DNA of 64,000 nt from Oerskovia turbata (lineage in GTDB: Bacteria > Actinomycetota > Actinomycetes > Actinomycetales > Cellulomonadaceae), in the NCBI RefSeq assembly GCF_000718325.1, contig NZ_JOFV01000004.1, forward strand, positions 1-64,000, in the 5' to 3' direction. The translations under genes and the position numbers were made by a program. This document shows, piece by piece, positions 1 to 15,596 of the stretch. Under the pieces are notes generated by a model, which was not told where the DNA came from, ran no database searches, and saw only the letters and a program-made list of their open reading frames with translations. Position 1 is the first letter of the stretch. Each line of letters begins with the position of its first letter.

Positions 1-318
1 GAACACACAACACACACCAAACGATGCGCGCCACACGCCCACGCAGGACAATTGGCATTAACTATCAAGCACACTGTTGAGTTCTCAAGCAACCGACACA
101 CACCGACTCCAACCCACCAGGGGCCTTCACTCGGGGCAACTTCTCTACCTTACCAGTTCCGACTCTCGGTGTCTACCGAGACTCTTCTCCAGCTCCCTCA
201 CGAGTCGACAGATCCAGGACCTGAACTTCGTGTGGGTGACCTGCCCGTGAGACCAGCCACTTCGCGGCGGCTCCGAAGAGCTTCGCAGTGGTGTCTGTTC
301 CTCCCTGTCGGGCTGACA
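1..318 (-). other. 5' leader of an rRNA operon (16S gene lies left of the window)
   Basis: Read on the minus strand, 68-92 contains TTGAGAACTCAACAGTGTG, the boxA-type antitermination segment typical of actinobacterial pre-16S leaders. It is followed towards position 1 by the AT-richer spacer that normally precedes mature 16S. No protein gene fits here. The inferred transcript starts near 318 and runs leftwards out of the window, so mature 16S should begin shortly beyond position 1. The short open frames here are not convincing genes. Confidence 0.8.
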
Positions 319-324
319 TCCAGA

Positions 325-354
325 AGATTACGTCGAGGTGACGGGCGAGGTCAA
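325..354 (-). promoter_or_regulatory. rRNA operon promoter
   Basis: On the minus strand a -35 TTGACC (349-354) and a -10 TAATCT (325-330) are separated by 18 nt. This is among the closest matches to the vegetative sigma consensus in the window, and it sits upstream of the boxA-type leader. It also lies just downstream of the tyrS terminator, as expected for an independently transcribed rrn operon. Confidence 0.7.
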
Positions 355-452
355 ACCCAGGCCTCGTGACCCCGGTCACCGCGCCCGCTCGCACCCCGCC
401 GCTCCGCCGCTCCGGCCTCACGAGCGCCGCCCGGCCCTCCCGCGACGACAAC

Positions 453-480
453 GGGGCCAGGGGACGACTCCCCTGGCCCC
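453..480 (-). terminator. tyrS terminator hairpin
   Basis: A perfect 11-bp GC stem (453-463 with 470-480) closes a 6-nt loop 22 nt after the tyrS stop codon. There is no U-tract, as is usual for intrinsic-like terminators in high-GC actinobacteria. It separates tyrS from the rrn promoter. Confidence 0.75.
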
Positions 481-501
481 GCCGTCATGCACGCAGGTCC
501 G

Positions 502-1761
502 TCACGCGATCTCGGCGACCGCGAGCGTCCGCTTGCCCCGGCGCAGGACGGCGAACCGTCCGTGCAGGAGGTCGTCCGCCCCGAGGACCGCGTCCTCGGA
601 CGTCACCTTCGCGTTGTTGACGTAGGCGCCGCCCTCGGCGATCGCGCGCCGCGCCGCGCCCTTCGAACTCACGAGCCCCGACCCCACGAGAAGGTCGACG
701 ACCAGCTCGCCCGGTGCCGCCGTCGTGCGCGGGAGCTCGGCCACCGCTGCCGCCAGCGTGCCGGCGTCGAGGGCACCCAGGTCGCCTCGGCCGAAGAGCG
801 CCTGGCTCGCCGCGACGACCGCCTCGGTCGCCGCGGCGCCGTGGACTAGCGTCGTGACGTCGGCCGCGAGCGCCTTCTGCGCCTCACGCGCCGCGGGGCG
901 CTCGGCGACCGCGCGCTCGAGTTCGGCGATCTCCTCCGCTCTACGGAACGTGAAGATCTTGAGCCAGCCCACCACGTCGGCGTCGTCCGCGTTGACCCAG
1001 TACTGGTAGAACGCGTACGGGCTCATCATGTCGGGGTCGAGCCACACGGCACCGCCCTCGGTCTTGCCGAACTTGGTCCCGTCCGCCTTGGTGATGAGCG
1101 GGGTCGTCAGGACGTGCACCGACGCACCCTCGGCCTTGCGGATCAGCTCGACGCCCGAGAGCAGGTTGCCCCACTGGTCGTTGCCGCCCGTCTGGAGCGT
1201 GACACCCTCGCGACGGAACAGCTCGAGGTAGTCGTTGCCCTGCAGGATCTGGTAGCTGAACTCGGTGAAGCTGATCCCCTCGTCCGACTTCAGGCGGCGC
1301 GCCACGGTGTCCTTGGCGAGCATGGTGCCCAGGCGGTAGTGCTTGCCGATCTCCCGCAGGAAGTCGATCGCCGTGAGCTGACCGGTCCAGTCAAGGTTGT
1401 TCGCGATGCGCGCCGGGTTGTCGCCCTCGAAGTCGAGGAAGCGCGAGACCTGCGTCTTGAGCCGCTCGGTCCACTCGGCGACCGTGTCCTTGGTGTTGAG
1501 GATCCGCTCCCCCGACTGCCGCGGGTCACCGATCATGCCCGTTGCGCCGCCGACGAGCGCGATCGCGCGGTGCCCCGCGAGCTGCAGGTGGCGGAGCAGG
1601 ATGAGCTGGACCAGGTGGCCGTGGTGCAGGCTCGGCGCGGTCGGGTCGAAGCCGCAGTAATACGTGACGGGTCCCTCGGCCAGCGCAGCACGCAGCGCGG
1701 CCTCGTCGGTGGACTGCGCCACCAGGCCTCGCCATTGCAACTCGTCGAGAACGTCGTTCAC
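502..1761 (-). CDS. tyrS: Tyrosyl-tRNA synthetase
   Basis: Class I aminoacyl-tRNA synthetase of 419 aa that charges tRNA-Tyr in the cytoplasm. The HIGH-type motif is HHGH at residues 46-49, preceded by the YYCGFDPT segment of the tyrosine pocket. The KMSKS equivalent is KFGKT at 230-234. An S4 RNA-binding domain occupies roughly the last 65 residues. The GTG start at 1761 has AGGAG about 6 nt upstream; an upstream in-frame ATG would add a low-complexity tail that the family lacks. The gene is single, ends in a strong hairpin and precedes the rRNA operon. Confidence 0.96.
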   Translation of the reverse strand: MNDVLDELQWRGLVAQSTDEAALRAALAEGPVTYYCGFDPTAPSLHHGHLVQLILLRHLQLAGHRAIALVGGATGMIGDPRQSGERILNTKDTVAEWTERLKTQVSRFLDFEGDNPARIANNLDWTGQLTAIDFLREIGKHYRLGTMLAKDTVARRLKSDEGISFTEFSYQILQGNDYLELFRREGVTLQTGGNDQWGNLLSGVELIRKAEGASVHVLTTPLITKADGTKFGKTEGGAVWLDPDMMSPYAFYQYWVNADDADVVGWLKIFTFRRAEEIAELERAVAERPAAREAQKALAADVTTLVHGAAATEAVVAASQALFGRGDLGALDAGTLAAAVAELPRTTAAPGELVVDLLVGSGLVSSKGAARRAIAEGGAYVNNAKVTSEDAVLGADDLLHGRFAVLRRGKRTLAVAEIA

Positions 1762-1893
1762 TGCATCTCCTTCGTCGTGCCCGCGCGCGGTGCGGCGCGG
1801 GCGTGGGACGGGCGCGCCGTCGTTCCGCGCGCCCGAGGTCCTAGTCTGCCGTGTCCTGCCCTCCAGCACCGACTCCGCCCGGGAGCGGACGCC

Positions 1894-2568
1894 TCAGCGG
1901 GTGCGGCGCGTCGCGGGGCGGTAGGCCGAGACGGTCGGGTCACCCGTGAGCCACAGCCGCCACGGGTAGACGCTCGCGTCTCCCCCGTCGCCGCTCACAC
2001 CGACGCGCGGTCCGGTCGCGATCGCGGGCCGCAGGGTCCGCACGTCCCGGTGCACGACGACGTCGCCCGCCTCGTCGCTCACGTCCAGCCCGTAGTGGGC
2101 CAGGTCCAGGCCGAGCGCCACCGCGAGACGCGCCGGACCGCGCGCGATCTGGCGGTCCGAGTCGCACACGCCCGCCGCGAGCCGTCGCGCCCGGGCCAGC
2201 TCGACGCCGTCGGTCACCTCGCCCGCGCGCAGCAGGACCGCCGACGCGGATCCCACGGGGCCGCAGACCACGTTGACGCAGTGGTGCAGGCCCAGGTGAC
2301 GGTAGACGTACAGGTGGCCCGGCTCGCCGAACATGGCCCGGTTGCGCTCGGAGCGTCCGCGGAAGGCGTGCGACCCCGGGTCGTGCTCGCCGGCGTACGC
2401 CTCGACCTCGGTGAGGCGGACCGTGACGCTGCCTTCGGGCGTGCGGTGCGTGATCGAAGCCCCCAGGAGGTCGCGCGCGACCTCGAGGCTCGGACGGGCG
2501 AACCACCCACGCGCGGGGACGTCCGGTGCGGGGGCGTCGAGGTCCGTGCGGGAACGGGGCTCGGTCAC
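1894..2568 (-). CDS. mpg: DNA-3-methyladenine glycosylase (AAG/MPG family)
   Basis: Base-excision repair glycosylase of 224 aa, normally removing 3-methyladenine, hypoxanthine and other alkylated purines. The EVEAY segment (about residues 54-58) carries the catalytic glutamate region. Family blocks follow: SHAFRG, RNRAMF, GHLYVY and the VLLRAGE stretch. The length is typical of bacterial AAG proteins. The GTG at 2568 is chosen because AGGAGG lies 6 nt upstream and the protein begins near the conserved core; the reading frame extends further upstream but that part is shadow coding. tyrS lies downstream after a 132-bp gap. Confidence 0.9.
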   Translation of the reverse strand: MTEPRSRTDLDAPAPDVPARGWFARPSLEVARDLLGASITHRTPEGSVTVRLTEVEAYAGEHDPGSHAFRGRSERNRAMFGEPGHLYVYRHLGLHHCVNVVCGPVGSASAVLLRAGEVTDGVELARARRLAAGVCDSDRQIARGPARLAVALGLDLAHYGLDVSDEAGDVVVHRDVRTLRPAIATGPRVGVSGDGGDASVYPWRLWLTGDPTVSAYRPATRRTR

Positions 2569-2585
2569 GTGGGCCTCCTGGCTGG

Positions 2586-2602
2586 GCGGGGGTCTCCCCC
2601 GC
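2586..2602 (-). terminator. Hairpin after the argG-argH-kinase unit
   Basis: A 7-bp stem GCGGGGG/CCCCCGC with a 3-nt loop lies 45 nt beyond the stop of the upstream kinase gene and just before the glycosylase ribosome-binding site. A TAGATT -10-like hexamer (603-608 of the 2 kb line, i.e. 2603-2608, minus strand) abuts it. The hairpin could therefore end the upstream transcript or form the 5' end of the mpg mRNA. Confidence 0.45.
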
Positions 2603-2647
2603 AATCTACGCCCCGCATGCCTCGACGTCCCGCCTGCCGGGGGACGA

Positions 2648-3289
2648 TCAGGCGTCGGCCGTACGCTCGTGCGCACGAGGGCGCGGCGCGAGGGGCTCGC
2701 CGAACCCATCGAGCACCACGTCGGCCCGCTCGGCCGTGCCCTCGGCCGCGTAGACCTGTCGCTCCGAGGCCATCCACTCGAGCCAGTGCACACGAGCCTC
2801 CTGGCCGTCGCGCGCGAGGCCGCGCGCCAGGCGGACCTCGTCGTCGGCCTCGACCCAGACGAGCATCGTCGTGAGATCGGCGACCCGCCGGGCACCTGCG
2901 CCGCAGCCCTCGACCACGAGGAACGGGGCGAGCGGGACGTCGTGCCACTCGGCGAAGTCCTCGAGCGTCCAGTCGTACCGCTGGTACCGCCCGGGCCGGC
3001 CCGCGGCCAGCGGATCGAGGACCTGCTCGACGAGCCGACCGACGCCCGCCGTCATGCCCGTCCAGCCCTCGTACAGGTCGTCCATGTGGATCACCTGGGC
3101 GGGCAGGGCCGCAGCGAGCTGCGCGGCCAGGGTCGTCTTGCCGGACCCTGCCGGGCCGTCGACGACGACCAGGCGGCAGCCCGCCCCGGACGGGACGCCC
3201 GGACCAGCCGGACGTCCCTGACCGAGGCGCGCTACGCCGTCGTGCACGCGGGCCACGAGGTCCTCGAGGACCGCAGCGCTCACGCTCAC
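2648..3289 (-). CDS. P-loop nucleoside/uridine kinase-like ATPase
   Basis: A 213-aa P-loop protein with Walker A GPAGSGKT at residues 45-52. It is followed by an IHMDDLYEGW segment that resembles the substrate/base-binding DDFY-type region of uridine kinases and related (d)NTP-dependent kinases. FLVVEGCG and the arginine-bearing VRLARGLARDG segment fit the lid and strand-3 positions of that fold. The substrate cannot be read from sequence. The GTG start at 3289 lies 7 nt after the argH stop with GAGGTC upstream, so it is probably cotranscribed with argGH. The last 20 residues are charged and poorly conserved. Confidence 0.7.
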   Translation of the reverse strand: MSVSAAVLEDLVARVHDGVARLGQGRPAGPGVPSGAGCRLVVVDGPAGSGKTTLAAQLAAALPAQVIHMDDLYEGWTGMTAGVGRLVEQVLDPLAAGRPGRYQRYDWTLEDFAEWHDVPLAPFLVVEGCGAGARRVADLTTMLVWVEADDEVRLARGLARDGQEARVHWLEWMASERQVYAAEGTAERADVVLDGFGEPLAPRPRAHERTADA

Positions 3290-3296
3290 GGCGACC

Positions 3297-4769
<1,473 letters not shown>

Positions 4770-5999
4770 TCACAGGCTCCCGGTGCCGAAGTCCACGCCG
4801 TTGCCGAACTTCTCGTCACGGGCCGCGGAGAGCTTGGCCGTGAGACCGAAGATCTCGATGAAGCCCTTGGCCTGCGACTGGTCGAACGAGTCGCCCTCGT
4901 CGTAGGTCGCGAGGTTGAAGTCGTACAGGCTCGACTCGCTGCGACGACCCGTGACGGTCGCACGGCCACCGTGCAGGACGAGACGGATGTCGCCCGAGAC
5001 GTAGCGCTGGGTGTCGTCGATGAAGACGTCGAGCGACTTCTTGAGCGGGCTGAACCACATGCCGTCGTAGACCAGCTCGGTCCAGCGCTGCTCGACGCCC
5101 CGCTTGAAGCGGGCCTGCTCGCGCTCGAGGGTCACGTTCTCGAGCTCCTGGTGCGCCGCGATGAGAGCGATCGCGCCCGGGGCCTCGTAGATCTCGCGGG
5201 ACTTGATGCCGACCAGGCGGTCCTCGACGATGTCGATGCGGCCCACACCCTGGGCCCCGGCGCGGCGGTTCATCTCCTGGATGGCCTGCAGCGGGGTCAC
5301 CGCGACGCCGTCGAGCGCGACCGGCACGCCCTGCTCGAACGTGACGATGACCTCGTCAGCGACAGGCGGGAACGTCGGGTCGTCGGTGTAGTTGTAGACG
5401 TCCTTCGTGGGGGCGTTCCAGATGTCCTCGAGGAAGCCCGTCTCGACCGCACGACCCCACACGTTCTGGTCGACCGAGAACGGGTTGTGCTTGGTCGTGG
5501 CGATCGGCAGCGAGTGCTTCTCGGCGTACGCGATGGCCTTCTCGCGCGTCAGCGCGAGGTCGCGGACCGGCGCGATCGTCTTGAGCTCGGGCGCGAGCGA
5601 CGTCGTGGCGACCTCGAAGCGGACCTGGTCGTTGCCCTTGCCCGTGCAGCCGTGCGCGACGGTCGTCGCGCCGAACTGGCGGGCCGCGCGCACCAGGTGC
5701 TTGACGATCACGGGGCGTGAGATCGCGGAGACCAGCGGGTAGCGGTCGAGGTACAGGCCGTTCGCGCGCAGCGCGGGCATGCAGTACTCCTCGGCGAACT
5801 CGTCGCGGGCGTCCGCGACGTACGCCTCGACGGCGCCGCAGTCGAGGGCGCGCTGGCGGATGACCTCGAGGTCCTCGCCTCCCTGGCCGACGTCGACCGC
5901 CACGGCGACGACCTCGGCCCCGGTGGCCTCGCCGATCCAGCCGATGGCAACGGAGGTGTCCAGGCCGCCCGAGTAGGCGAGCACGACGCGTTCAGTCAT
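4770..5999 (-). CDS. argG: Argininosuccinate synthase
   Basis: Ligates citrulline and aspartate with ATP. The 409-aa protein starts with the PP-loop motif SGGLDTS at residues 10-16. It also has [14 protein letters not shown] and the EAPGA(I/L) region of type 1 enzymes. ATG 5999 has an AAGGAAGAG Shine-Dalgarno sequence about 9 nt away. It sits 99 nt after argR with two small hairpins between them, so it may be read through from the argC operon or have its own promoter. I found no second ARG box in the gap. Confidence 0.97.
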   Translation of the reverse strand: MTERVVLAYSGGLDTSVAIGWIGEATGAEVVAVAVDVGQGGEDLEVIRQRALDCGAVEAYVADARDEFAEEYCMPALRANGLYLDRYPLVSAISRPVIVKHLVRAARQFGATTVAHGCTGKGNDQVRFEVATTSLAPELKTIAPVRDLALTREKAIAYAEKHSLPIATTKHNPFSVDQNVWGRAVETGFLEDIWNAPTKDVYNYTDDPTFPPVADEVIVTFEQGVPVALDGVAVTPLQAIQEMNRRAGAQGVGRIDIVEDRLVGIKSREIYEAPGAIALIAAHQELENVTLEREQARFKRGVEQRWTELVYDGMWFSPLKKSLDVFIDDTQRYVSGDIRLVLHGGRATVTGRRSESSLYDFNLATYDEGDSFDQSQAKGFIEIFGLTAKLSAARDEKFGNGVDFGTGSL

Positions 6000-6045
6000 G
6001 ACTTGTTCTCTTCCTTGCGTGGGGTGATGGGTCCAAGTGTGGCAG

Positions 6046-6094
6046 CCGCCGAGGCTCGGCGGTCGCCGTGTTCGCTGCGCGGCCCGTGCGGGCC
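6046..6094 (-). other. Two hairpins in the argR-argG gap
   Basis: 6046-6062 can form a 7-bp stem (CCGCCGA with TCGGCGG, 3-nt loop). 6081-6094 can form GGCCCG/CGGGCC with a 2-base centre, which would need at least one pair opened. They lie between the argR stop and the argG ribosome-binding site. They could act as a partial terminator, a processing site or an mRNA stabiliser that sets the argG/argH level relative to argCJBDFR. Confidence 0.35.
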
Positions 6095-6098
6095 GTCG

Positions 6099-9020
<2,922 letters not shown>

Positions 9021-9024
<4 letters not shown>

Positions 9025-10009
9025 GACTGCTCCTGCGGGATGACGTGGGTGGCGGGGGTTGTCATGGCGCTCGAGGCGAGCGCGTCCGGGACGACCATGG
9101 TCCCGTTGCCGCGCGTCGTGAAGACCTCCAGGAGGACCGAGTGCGCGACGCGGCCGTCGATCACGGTCGCGCGCGGGACGCCCCCGGACACGGCCCGCAG
9201 GCACGCCTCCATCTTGGGCACCATGCCGGCCTCGAGCGAGGGCAGCAGGTCGGCGAGCTCGGAGCGCGTGATCTCGGCGACGAGCGAGCTCTTGTCCGGC
9301 CACGACGTGTACAGCCCCTCGACGTCGGTCAGGACGATGAGCTTCTTGGCCCCGAGCGCGACCGCGAGCGCCGCCGCGGCCGTGTCGGCGTTGACGTTGA
9401 GGACCTGGGTCGGGTCGTCGACGTCGGGCGCGATGGTCGAGACGACGGGGATGCGTCCGGCGTCGAGCAGGTCCTGGACCGCGGAGGGGTGGACTTCGAC
9501 GACGTCTCCCACGAGCCCGACGTCGACGGGCTCGCCGTCGACCATGGCATGGCGGCGCCGCGCCTGGAGCAGGCCCCCGTCCTCGCCCGAGAGCCCGACC
9601 GCGTACGGGCCGTGCGCGTTGATGAGCCCGACGAGCTCTCGCGAGACCTGGCCCGTGAGGACCATGCGCACGACGTCCATCGCCTCGGGCGTGGTCACGC
9701 GCAGACCGCCGCGGAACTCGCTCTCGATGCCGAGGCGCGCGAGCATCGCGGAGATCTGCGGGCCGCCACCGTGCACCACGACGGGGTGCAGGCCGACCTG
9801 GCGCAGGAACACCATGTCGCGCGCGAACGCGGCCTTGAGCTCGTCGTCGATCATGGCGTTGCCGCCGTACTTGACGACCACGAGGGCGTCGCGGAACTCC
9901 TGCAGCCAGGGCATGGCCTCGAGCAGGACCTCGGCCTTCTGGCCGGGGGTCAGGTCGGTGCGGGTATCGAACATCGTCGACTGGGCGGTGCCCTCGGACG
10001 TCTGGGCGC

Positions 10010-10013
<4 letters not shown>
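9021..10013 (-). CDS. argB: Acetylglutamate kinase
   Basis: Phosphorylates N-acetylglutamate; usually the arginine-feedback step. The kinase fold is marked by [16 protein letters not shown], the RGGLRVT segment and the C-terminal NGTMV. GTG 10013 overlaps the argJ stop (GTGA) and gives 330 aa. An internal ATG before [16 protein letters not shown] would give about 317 aa, closer to the family norm, so the N-terminus is uncertain. An N-terminal helix before the core is typical of arginine-sensitive hexameric kinases. Confidence 0.95.
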
Positions 10014-12304
<2,291 letters not shown>

Positions 12305-12347
12305 GTCGGGGCGGAACCGCCTCGCCCGGGTGCGGCCGTCTGCGGCC

Positions 12348-12719
12348 TCATGCGCCCCAGACGCCCAGCTCGTTGCCGCTCGGGTCGAGGAAGTGGAAGC
12401 GCCGGCCGCCCGGGAAGTCGTACGGCCCCTCGACGATCTCCCCGCCCGCGTCCTGGACCAGCAGCAGCGACTCGTCGAGGTCGGTCGAGAAGAGGAGGAC
12501 CAGCGGGCCGCCGCGCGTCACCGAGTCCGCGAGCGCCAGCCCACCGGCCTCCGCCTCGCCCTCCTCCGCGGAGGTCCGGAAGCCCGCGTACCCCGGCCCG
12601 TAGGGGACGAACTCCCACCCGAAGGCCTCCGCGTAGAACGACTGCGCGGCCGCCATGTCCGTGACGGAGAGCTCGAGGTAGTCGATCGAGTGGTGGATGC
12701 CGTGCGCGTGGGTAGCCAT
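12348..12719 (-). CDS. VOC (glyoxalase/bleomycin-resistance) family protein
   Basis: A 123-aa protein of the vicinal oxygen chelate fold: two beta-alpha-beta modules, the first starting HHSIDYLELSVTDMAAAQSFYAEAFGW, the second ending FHFLDPSGNELGVW. The histidine/glutamate positions (H near 11, E near the end) could bind a metal. No substrate can be inferred. ATG 12719 begins directly before the first strand; an upstream frame extension is low complexity and unlikely. It lies 91 nt after leuA and may be cotranscribed with it. Confidence 0.8.
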   Translation of the reverse strand: MATHAHGIHHSIDYLELSVTDMAAAQSFYAEAFGWEFVPYGPGYAGFRTSAEEGEAEAGGLALADSVTRGGPLVLLFSTDLDESLLLVQDAGGEIVEGPYDFPGGRRFHFLDPSGNELGVWGA

Positions 12720-12810
12720 GCGGGCAGCGTGCCACGCGGCACCGACACGACGCAGGTGGGCCCGGCCCACGGCCGGCGCCCCACCCCCGCCACCAGGTCG
12801 TGCTCGTCGG

Positions 12811-14649
12811 TCAGGCACGGTCCGCGGCAGCGACCTGCGGGTCTCGGCGCGCCGCGGCCGTCGCACGGGGCCGGCTCGCCGCCGCCCGGAGCACCGCGCG
12901 CACGCTCGCCCCGAGCACCGACTCGTCCCGCCCCACCGCCCACGCGACCGAGCCGTCCACGGCGCGGTGCTTCAGGTAGGTCACGGCCCGTGCGTCGGCG
13001 CCCGAGGTGACCGACTGCTGTGTCAGCCCCAGCACCTCGACCGGCATGCCCAGCCCGGCGAGGACCCGGGTGAGCGCGTCGACCGGCCCGGCCCCGGTGG
13101 CGGACCGCTCGACCCGTTCACCGCCCAGGGACAGCACGACGTCGATGCGCTCGCGCTCGCCGTCTGACTCGGGCTGCGCCACCGACCAGGCGAGGGGCAC
13201 GACCTGGCGGGCTCCGCCGTCGGGCAGGACGTACGCCGCCTCGAAGAGGCGCCACAGCCCCTCGGCCGTGACCTCTCCCCCGCTGCGGTCCGCGTGCGCC
13301 TGGACCCGGCGTGCGAAGTCGATCTCGAGCCGCCGAGGCAGCTCCAGGCCGTACGCGGACTCGAGCAGGTACGCGATGCCGCCCTTGCCGGACTGGCTGT
13401 TGACGCGCACCACCGCGTCGTACGACCGCCCGACGTCGGCAGGGTCCACGGGCAGGTACGGCACCTTCCAGGGAGCGTCCGCGGGGTCGACGCCCGCGGC
13501 GCGCGCGTCCGTGCGGTGCCGCGCGAACCCCTTGCGGATAGCGTCCTGGTGCGTCCCGGAGTAGGCCGTGTGCACGAGGTCACCCGCGTACGGGTGGCGC
13601 CCGTGCACACCGATGCCGTTGCAGTCCACGACCGTGCGGCGGATCTCGTCGATGTCGGAGAAGTCGATCATGGGGTCCACGCCCTGCGCGTGCAGGTTGA
13701 GGCCCAGGGTCACCAGGTCGACGTTGCCCGTGCGCTCGCCGTTGCCGAACAGGCAGCCCTCGACGCGCTGCGCGCCCGCCAGGACCGCGAGCTCCGCGCA
13801 CGCCACGCCCGTGCCCCGGTCGTTGTGCGGGTGGACCGACAGGATCACGGCCTCACGCCGGTCGAGGTGACGGTGCATGTACTCGATCTGGTCGGCGTAC
13901 ACGTTGGGCGTCGCGACCTCGACCGTCGCCGGGAGGTTGAGGATCACGGGCCGCTCCGCGGTGGCGTCCCACAGGGTCGTCATGCGCGCGCAGACCTCGA
14001 GCACGTAGTCGGGCTCGGTGAGGTTGAAGACCTCGGGCGAGAACTCGAAGCGGACGCGAGGGTCGTCCCCCGCGTGCCGCAGGACCTCGGTGCCCGCGGC
14101 GGCGATCAGGTCCGAGAGCTCGGCACGTCCCTTGCCCAGCACGACGTCGCGCCAGGTCGGCGCGGTCGCGGTGTACAGGTGCACCACGACGGGGTTGCGC
14201 AGGCCGCGGACCGACTCGAACGTCCGGGCGATCAGGTCCGCCCGGGCGGCGGTGAAGACCACGATCGTCACGTGCTCGGGCGCCAGGTCCGTCTCGGCGA
14301 GCAGGCGGACGAAGTCGAAGTCGGTCTGCGAGGCGGACGGGTAGCCGACCTCGATCTCGGTGTATCCCATCGCGACGAGCAGCTCGAAGAACCGTCGCTT
14401 GCGGGCGGGGTCCATGGGCTCGGTCAGGGCCTGGTTGCCGTCGCGCAGGTCGACGGGCACCCACTGCGGTGCCACGGTGAGGCGGCTGCCAGGCCACCGG
14501 CGGTCCGTGAGCGGGACGTCGACGCGCGAGAACACGTCCTGGTAGCGGTGCGAGGGCATGCGCGAGGCGCGCTGGCGGTTCCACCCGGGCTGGCCGGGGG
14601 CGGGTGCGCCGTCGGGGGTGCGCAGCGTGGGGAAGGGTCTGGTGGTCAT
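12811..14649 (-). CDS. leuA: 2-isopropylmalate synthase
   Basis: Claisen condensation of 2-ketoisovalerate with acetyl-CoA, the committed step to leucine. At 612 aa it is the long actinobacterial type (LeuA2), with a [20 protein letters not shown]-terminus. The catalytic TIM barrel has [13 protein letters not shown] and [13 protein letters not shown] with its metal-binding histidines. A C-terminal LeuA dimer/allosteric domain follows. ATG 14649 has GGAG about 10 nt upstream. A 138-nt leader with a Leu-codon peptide and competing hairpins precedes it, so attenuation by charged tRNA-Leu is likely. The Ala/Arg-rich last 30 residues are unusual. Confidence 0.97.
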   Translation of the reverse strand: MTTRPFPTLRTPDGAPAPGQPGWNRQRASRMPSHRYQDVFSRVDVPLTDRRWPGSRLTVAPQWVPVDLRDGNQALTEPMDPARKRRFFELLVAMGYTEIEVGYPSASQTDFDFVRLLAETDLAPEHVTIVVFTAARADLIARTFESVRGLRNPVVVHLYTATAPTWRDVVLGKGRAELSDLIAAAGTEVLRHAGDDPRVRFEFSPEVFNLTEPDYVLEVCARMTTLWDATAERPVILNLPATVEVATPNVYADQIEYMHRHLDRREAVILSVHPHNDRGTGVACAELAVLAGAQRVEGCLFGNGERTGNVDLVTLGLNLHAQGVDPMIDFSDIDEIRRTVVDCNGIGVHGRHPYAGDLVHTAYSGTHQDAIRKGFARHRTDARAAGVDPADAPWKVPYLPVDPADVGRSYDAVVRVNSQSGKGGIAYLLESAYGLELPRRLEIDFARRVQAHADRSGGEVTAEGLWRLFEAAYVLPDGGARQVVPLAWSVAQPESDGERERIDVVLSLGGERVERSATGAGPVDALTRVLAGLGMPVEVLGLTQQSVTSGADARAVTYLKHRAVDGSVAWAVGRDESVLGASVRAVLRAAASRPRATAAARRDPQVAAADRA

Positions 14650-14742
14650 GGTCGTCTGGCTCCGGGGTGCGGGCCGCGCGGTGCACGGCAAGCGGCGTCC
14701 GACCGGCGCACGGCAGACCCCCACGGCGGGGAGCCGGTCGGC
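14650..14742 (-). promoter_or_regulatory. leuA leader: leuA attenuator region
   Basis: Downstream of the leader-peptide stop the RNA can fold in two exclusive ways. In one, GAGCCG pairs with CGGCTC (14731-14744), extended by GGCGGG/CCCGCC (14725-14754). In the other, CCGACCGGC (14733-14741) pairs with GCCGGTCGG (14699-14707). GGCTCC of the first hairpin could also pair with GGAGCC (14658-14663), which contains the leuA Shine-Dalgarno sequence. The first hairpin begins inside the last leader-peptide codons, so ribosome stalling at the Leu codons should decide which fold forms. Confidence 0.6.
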
Positions 14743-14787
14743 TCAGGCCCCGCCGCGGCGACCAAGAAGGAGTGCGCTCCACGACAT
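14743..14787 (-). CDS. leuL: Leucine-codon leader peptide of leuA
   Basis: A 14-codon open frame, MSWSALLLGRRGGA, starts 7 nt after the -10 TAGCGT and stops 93 nt before leuA. It has three consecutive leucine codons, CTC CTT CTT. CTT is very rare in this GC-rich sequence, so two in a row are notable. Short peptides with leucine runs upstream of leuA are known from other Actinobacteria as attenuation leaders. The first attenuator hairpin overlaps its last codons. There is no Shine-Dalgarno sequence; the peptide appears to be translated from the 5' end of a leaderless mRNA. Confidence 0.65.
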   Translation of the reverse strand: MSWSALLLGRRGGA

Positions 14788-14794
14788 GCTGGGT

Positions 14795-14823
14795 ACGCTA
14801 GCCGCGATCAAGTCCTCAGACAA
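14795..14823 (-). promoter_or_regulatory. leuA leader promoter
   Basis: On the minus strand a -35 TTGTCT (14818-14823) and a -10 TAGCGT (14795-14800) are spaced by 17 nt. The predicted start is at or next to the ATG of the leader peptide (14787). The palindrome at 14815-14829 covers the -35. A weaker plus-strand TACGCT (14794-14799) could be the -10 of the divergent GntR gene, so the two promoters would overlap. Confidence 0.6.
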
Positions 14824-14829
14824 CCTGAG
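14815..14829. promoter_or_regulatory. Candidate GntR operator
   Basis: The perfect inverted repeat CTCAG-ACAAC-CTGAG lies between leuA and the divergent GntR/FCD gene, 13 nt before that gene's ATG. It overlaps the leuA -35. GntR-family regulators often bind such short dyads beside their own gene, so autoregulation and control of leuA are both possible. This is inference from position only. Confidence 0.4.
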
Positions 14830-14841
14830 AGGTTAGCCCCC

Positions 14842-15528
14842 ATGCCCACGCTCCGCCGGCTCCCCCTCGCCGACCAGGCGGCCGACCTCATGCTCGACCG
14901 CGTCCGCACCGGCACCTGGCCCCTCGACCACCGGCTCCCGGGTGAGCAGGCGCTCGCGGACGAGCTCGGCGTCGGGCGCTCGACCGTGCGCGAGGCCATC
15001 CGTCAGCTCGCGGGCAAGGGCGTGCTCGAGAGCCGCCAGGGCTCGGGCGTCTACGTCGTCCGGGCCGAGGCGAGCGAGGACTGGCAGGAGGTCCTGCGGC
15101 GCGGCGAGGTCGTCGACGTGCTCGAGGTCCGCGGCGCCCTGGAGACCGAGGCCGCCCGGCTCGCCGCGACCCGCCGCACCCCGGCCGACCTCCGCACCCT
15201 GACCACCGCCCTCGCCGGTCGCGGCAAGGTCCCGACGACCGCGAGCGCCCAGGAGTACGTCGACGCCGACCTGGTCTTCCACCGTGCGGTCGTCGACGCC
15301 GCGCACAACGCGGTGCTGACCGACCTGTTCGCCACGTTCCTCCCCCGCCTGCGCCGAGCGATGATCGACATGATCGAGCTCGACGGCGCGGGCGAGCGCC
15401 ACCGGCACGACCAGGACGCCCACGAGGCGATCCTCGACGCCGTCCGCGACCGCGACGCCGACCGAGCCGCCGCGACGAGCCGCCGACACCTCGACGCCGT
15501 CCACGCGAAGGTCACCCGTGAGCACTGA
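14842..15528 (+). CDS. GntR-family (FadR/FCD subfamily) transcriptional regulator
   Basis: A 228-aa regulator. The N-terminal winged helix (about residues 8-70) has LPGEQALADELGVGRSTVREAIRQL. The C-terminal all-helical FCD domain carries the metal/ligand residues: D and H in DLVFHRAVVDAAHN, and H in the final HEAI and RRHLDAV segments. ATG 14842 follows GAGAGG by 9 nt. The gene is divergent from leuA, with a palindrome in the shared promoter. FCD ligands are usually organic or keto acids, so a leucine-pathway or fatty-acid effector is conceivable but unproven. Confidence 0.88.
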   Translation: MPTLRRLPLADQAADLMLDRVRTGTWPLDHRLPGEQALADELGVGRSTVREAIRQLAGKGVLESRQGSGVYVVRAEASEDWQEVLRRGEVVDVLEVRGALETEAARLAATRRTPADLRTLTTALAGRGKVPTTASAQEYVDADLVFHRAVVDAAHNAVLTDLFATFLPRLRRAMIDMIELDGAGERHRHDQDAHEAILDAVRDRDADRAAATSRRHLDAVHAKVTREH

Positions 15529-15584
15529 CACCGCCTCTCCCCGGCTCCCCGGTGCACGGGACGCCCAAGACCACCCCCGGCACC

Positions 15585-15590
15585 TAGGCT
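15585..15590 (+). promoter_or_regulatory. -10 element of a probable leaderless transcript (quinone oxidoreductase)
   Basis: TAGGCT ends 6 nt before the ATG at 15597, with no Shine-Dalgarno sequence between. Transcription should start at or beside the start codon. No clear -35 is visible. Confidence 0.5.
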
Positions 15591-15596
15591 GACCTC

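Noticed and set aside
173..625. Short open frames in the rRNA leader and tyrS 3' region
   Set aside because: They overlap the rrn promoter/leader or tyrS and have no ribosome-binding sites or family features.
1114..2874. 586-codon open frame antisense to tyrS and mpg
   Set aside because: Shadow of two well-supported genes; low-complexity translation.
6000..6098. Second ARG box before argG
   Set aside because: No AT-rich dyad like that before argC is visible; only GC hairpins.
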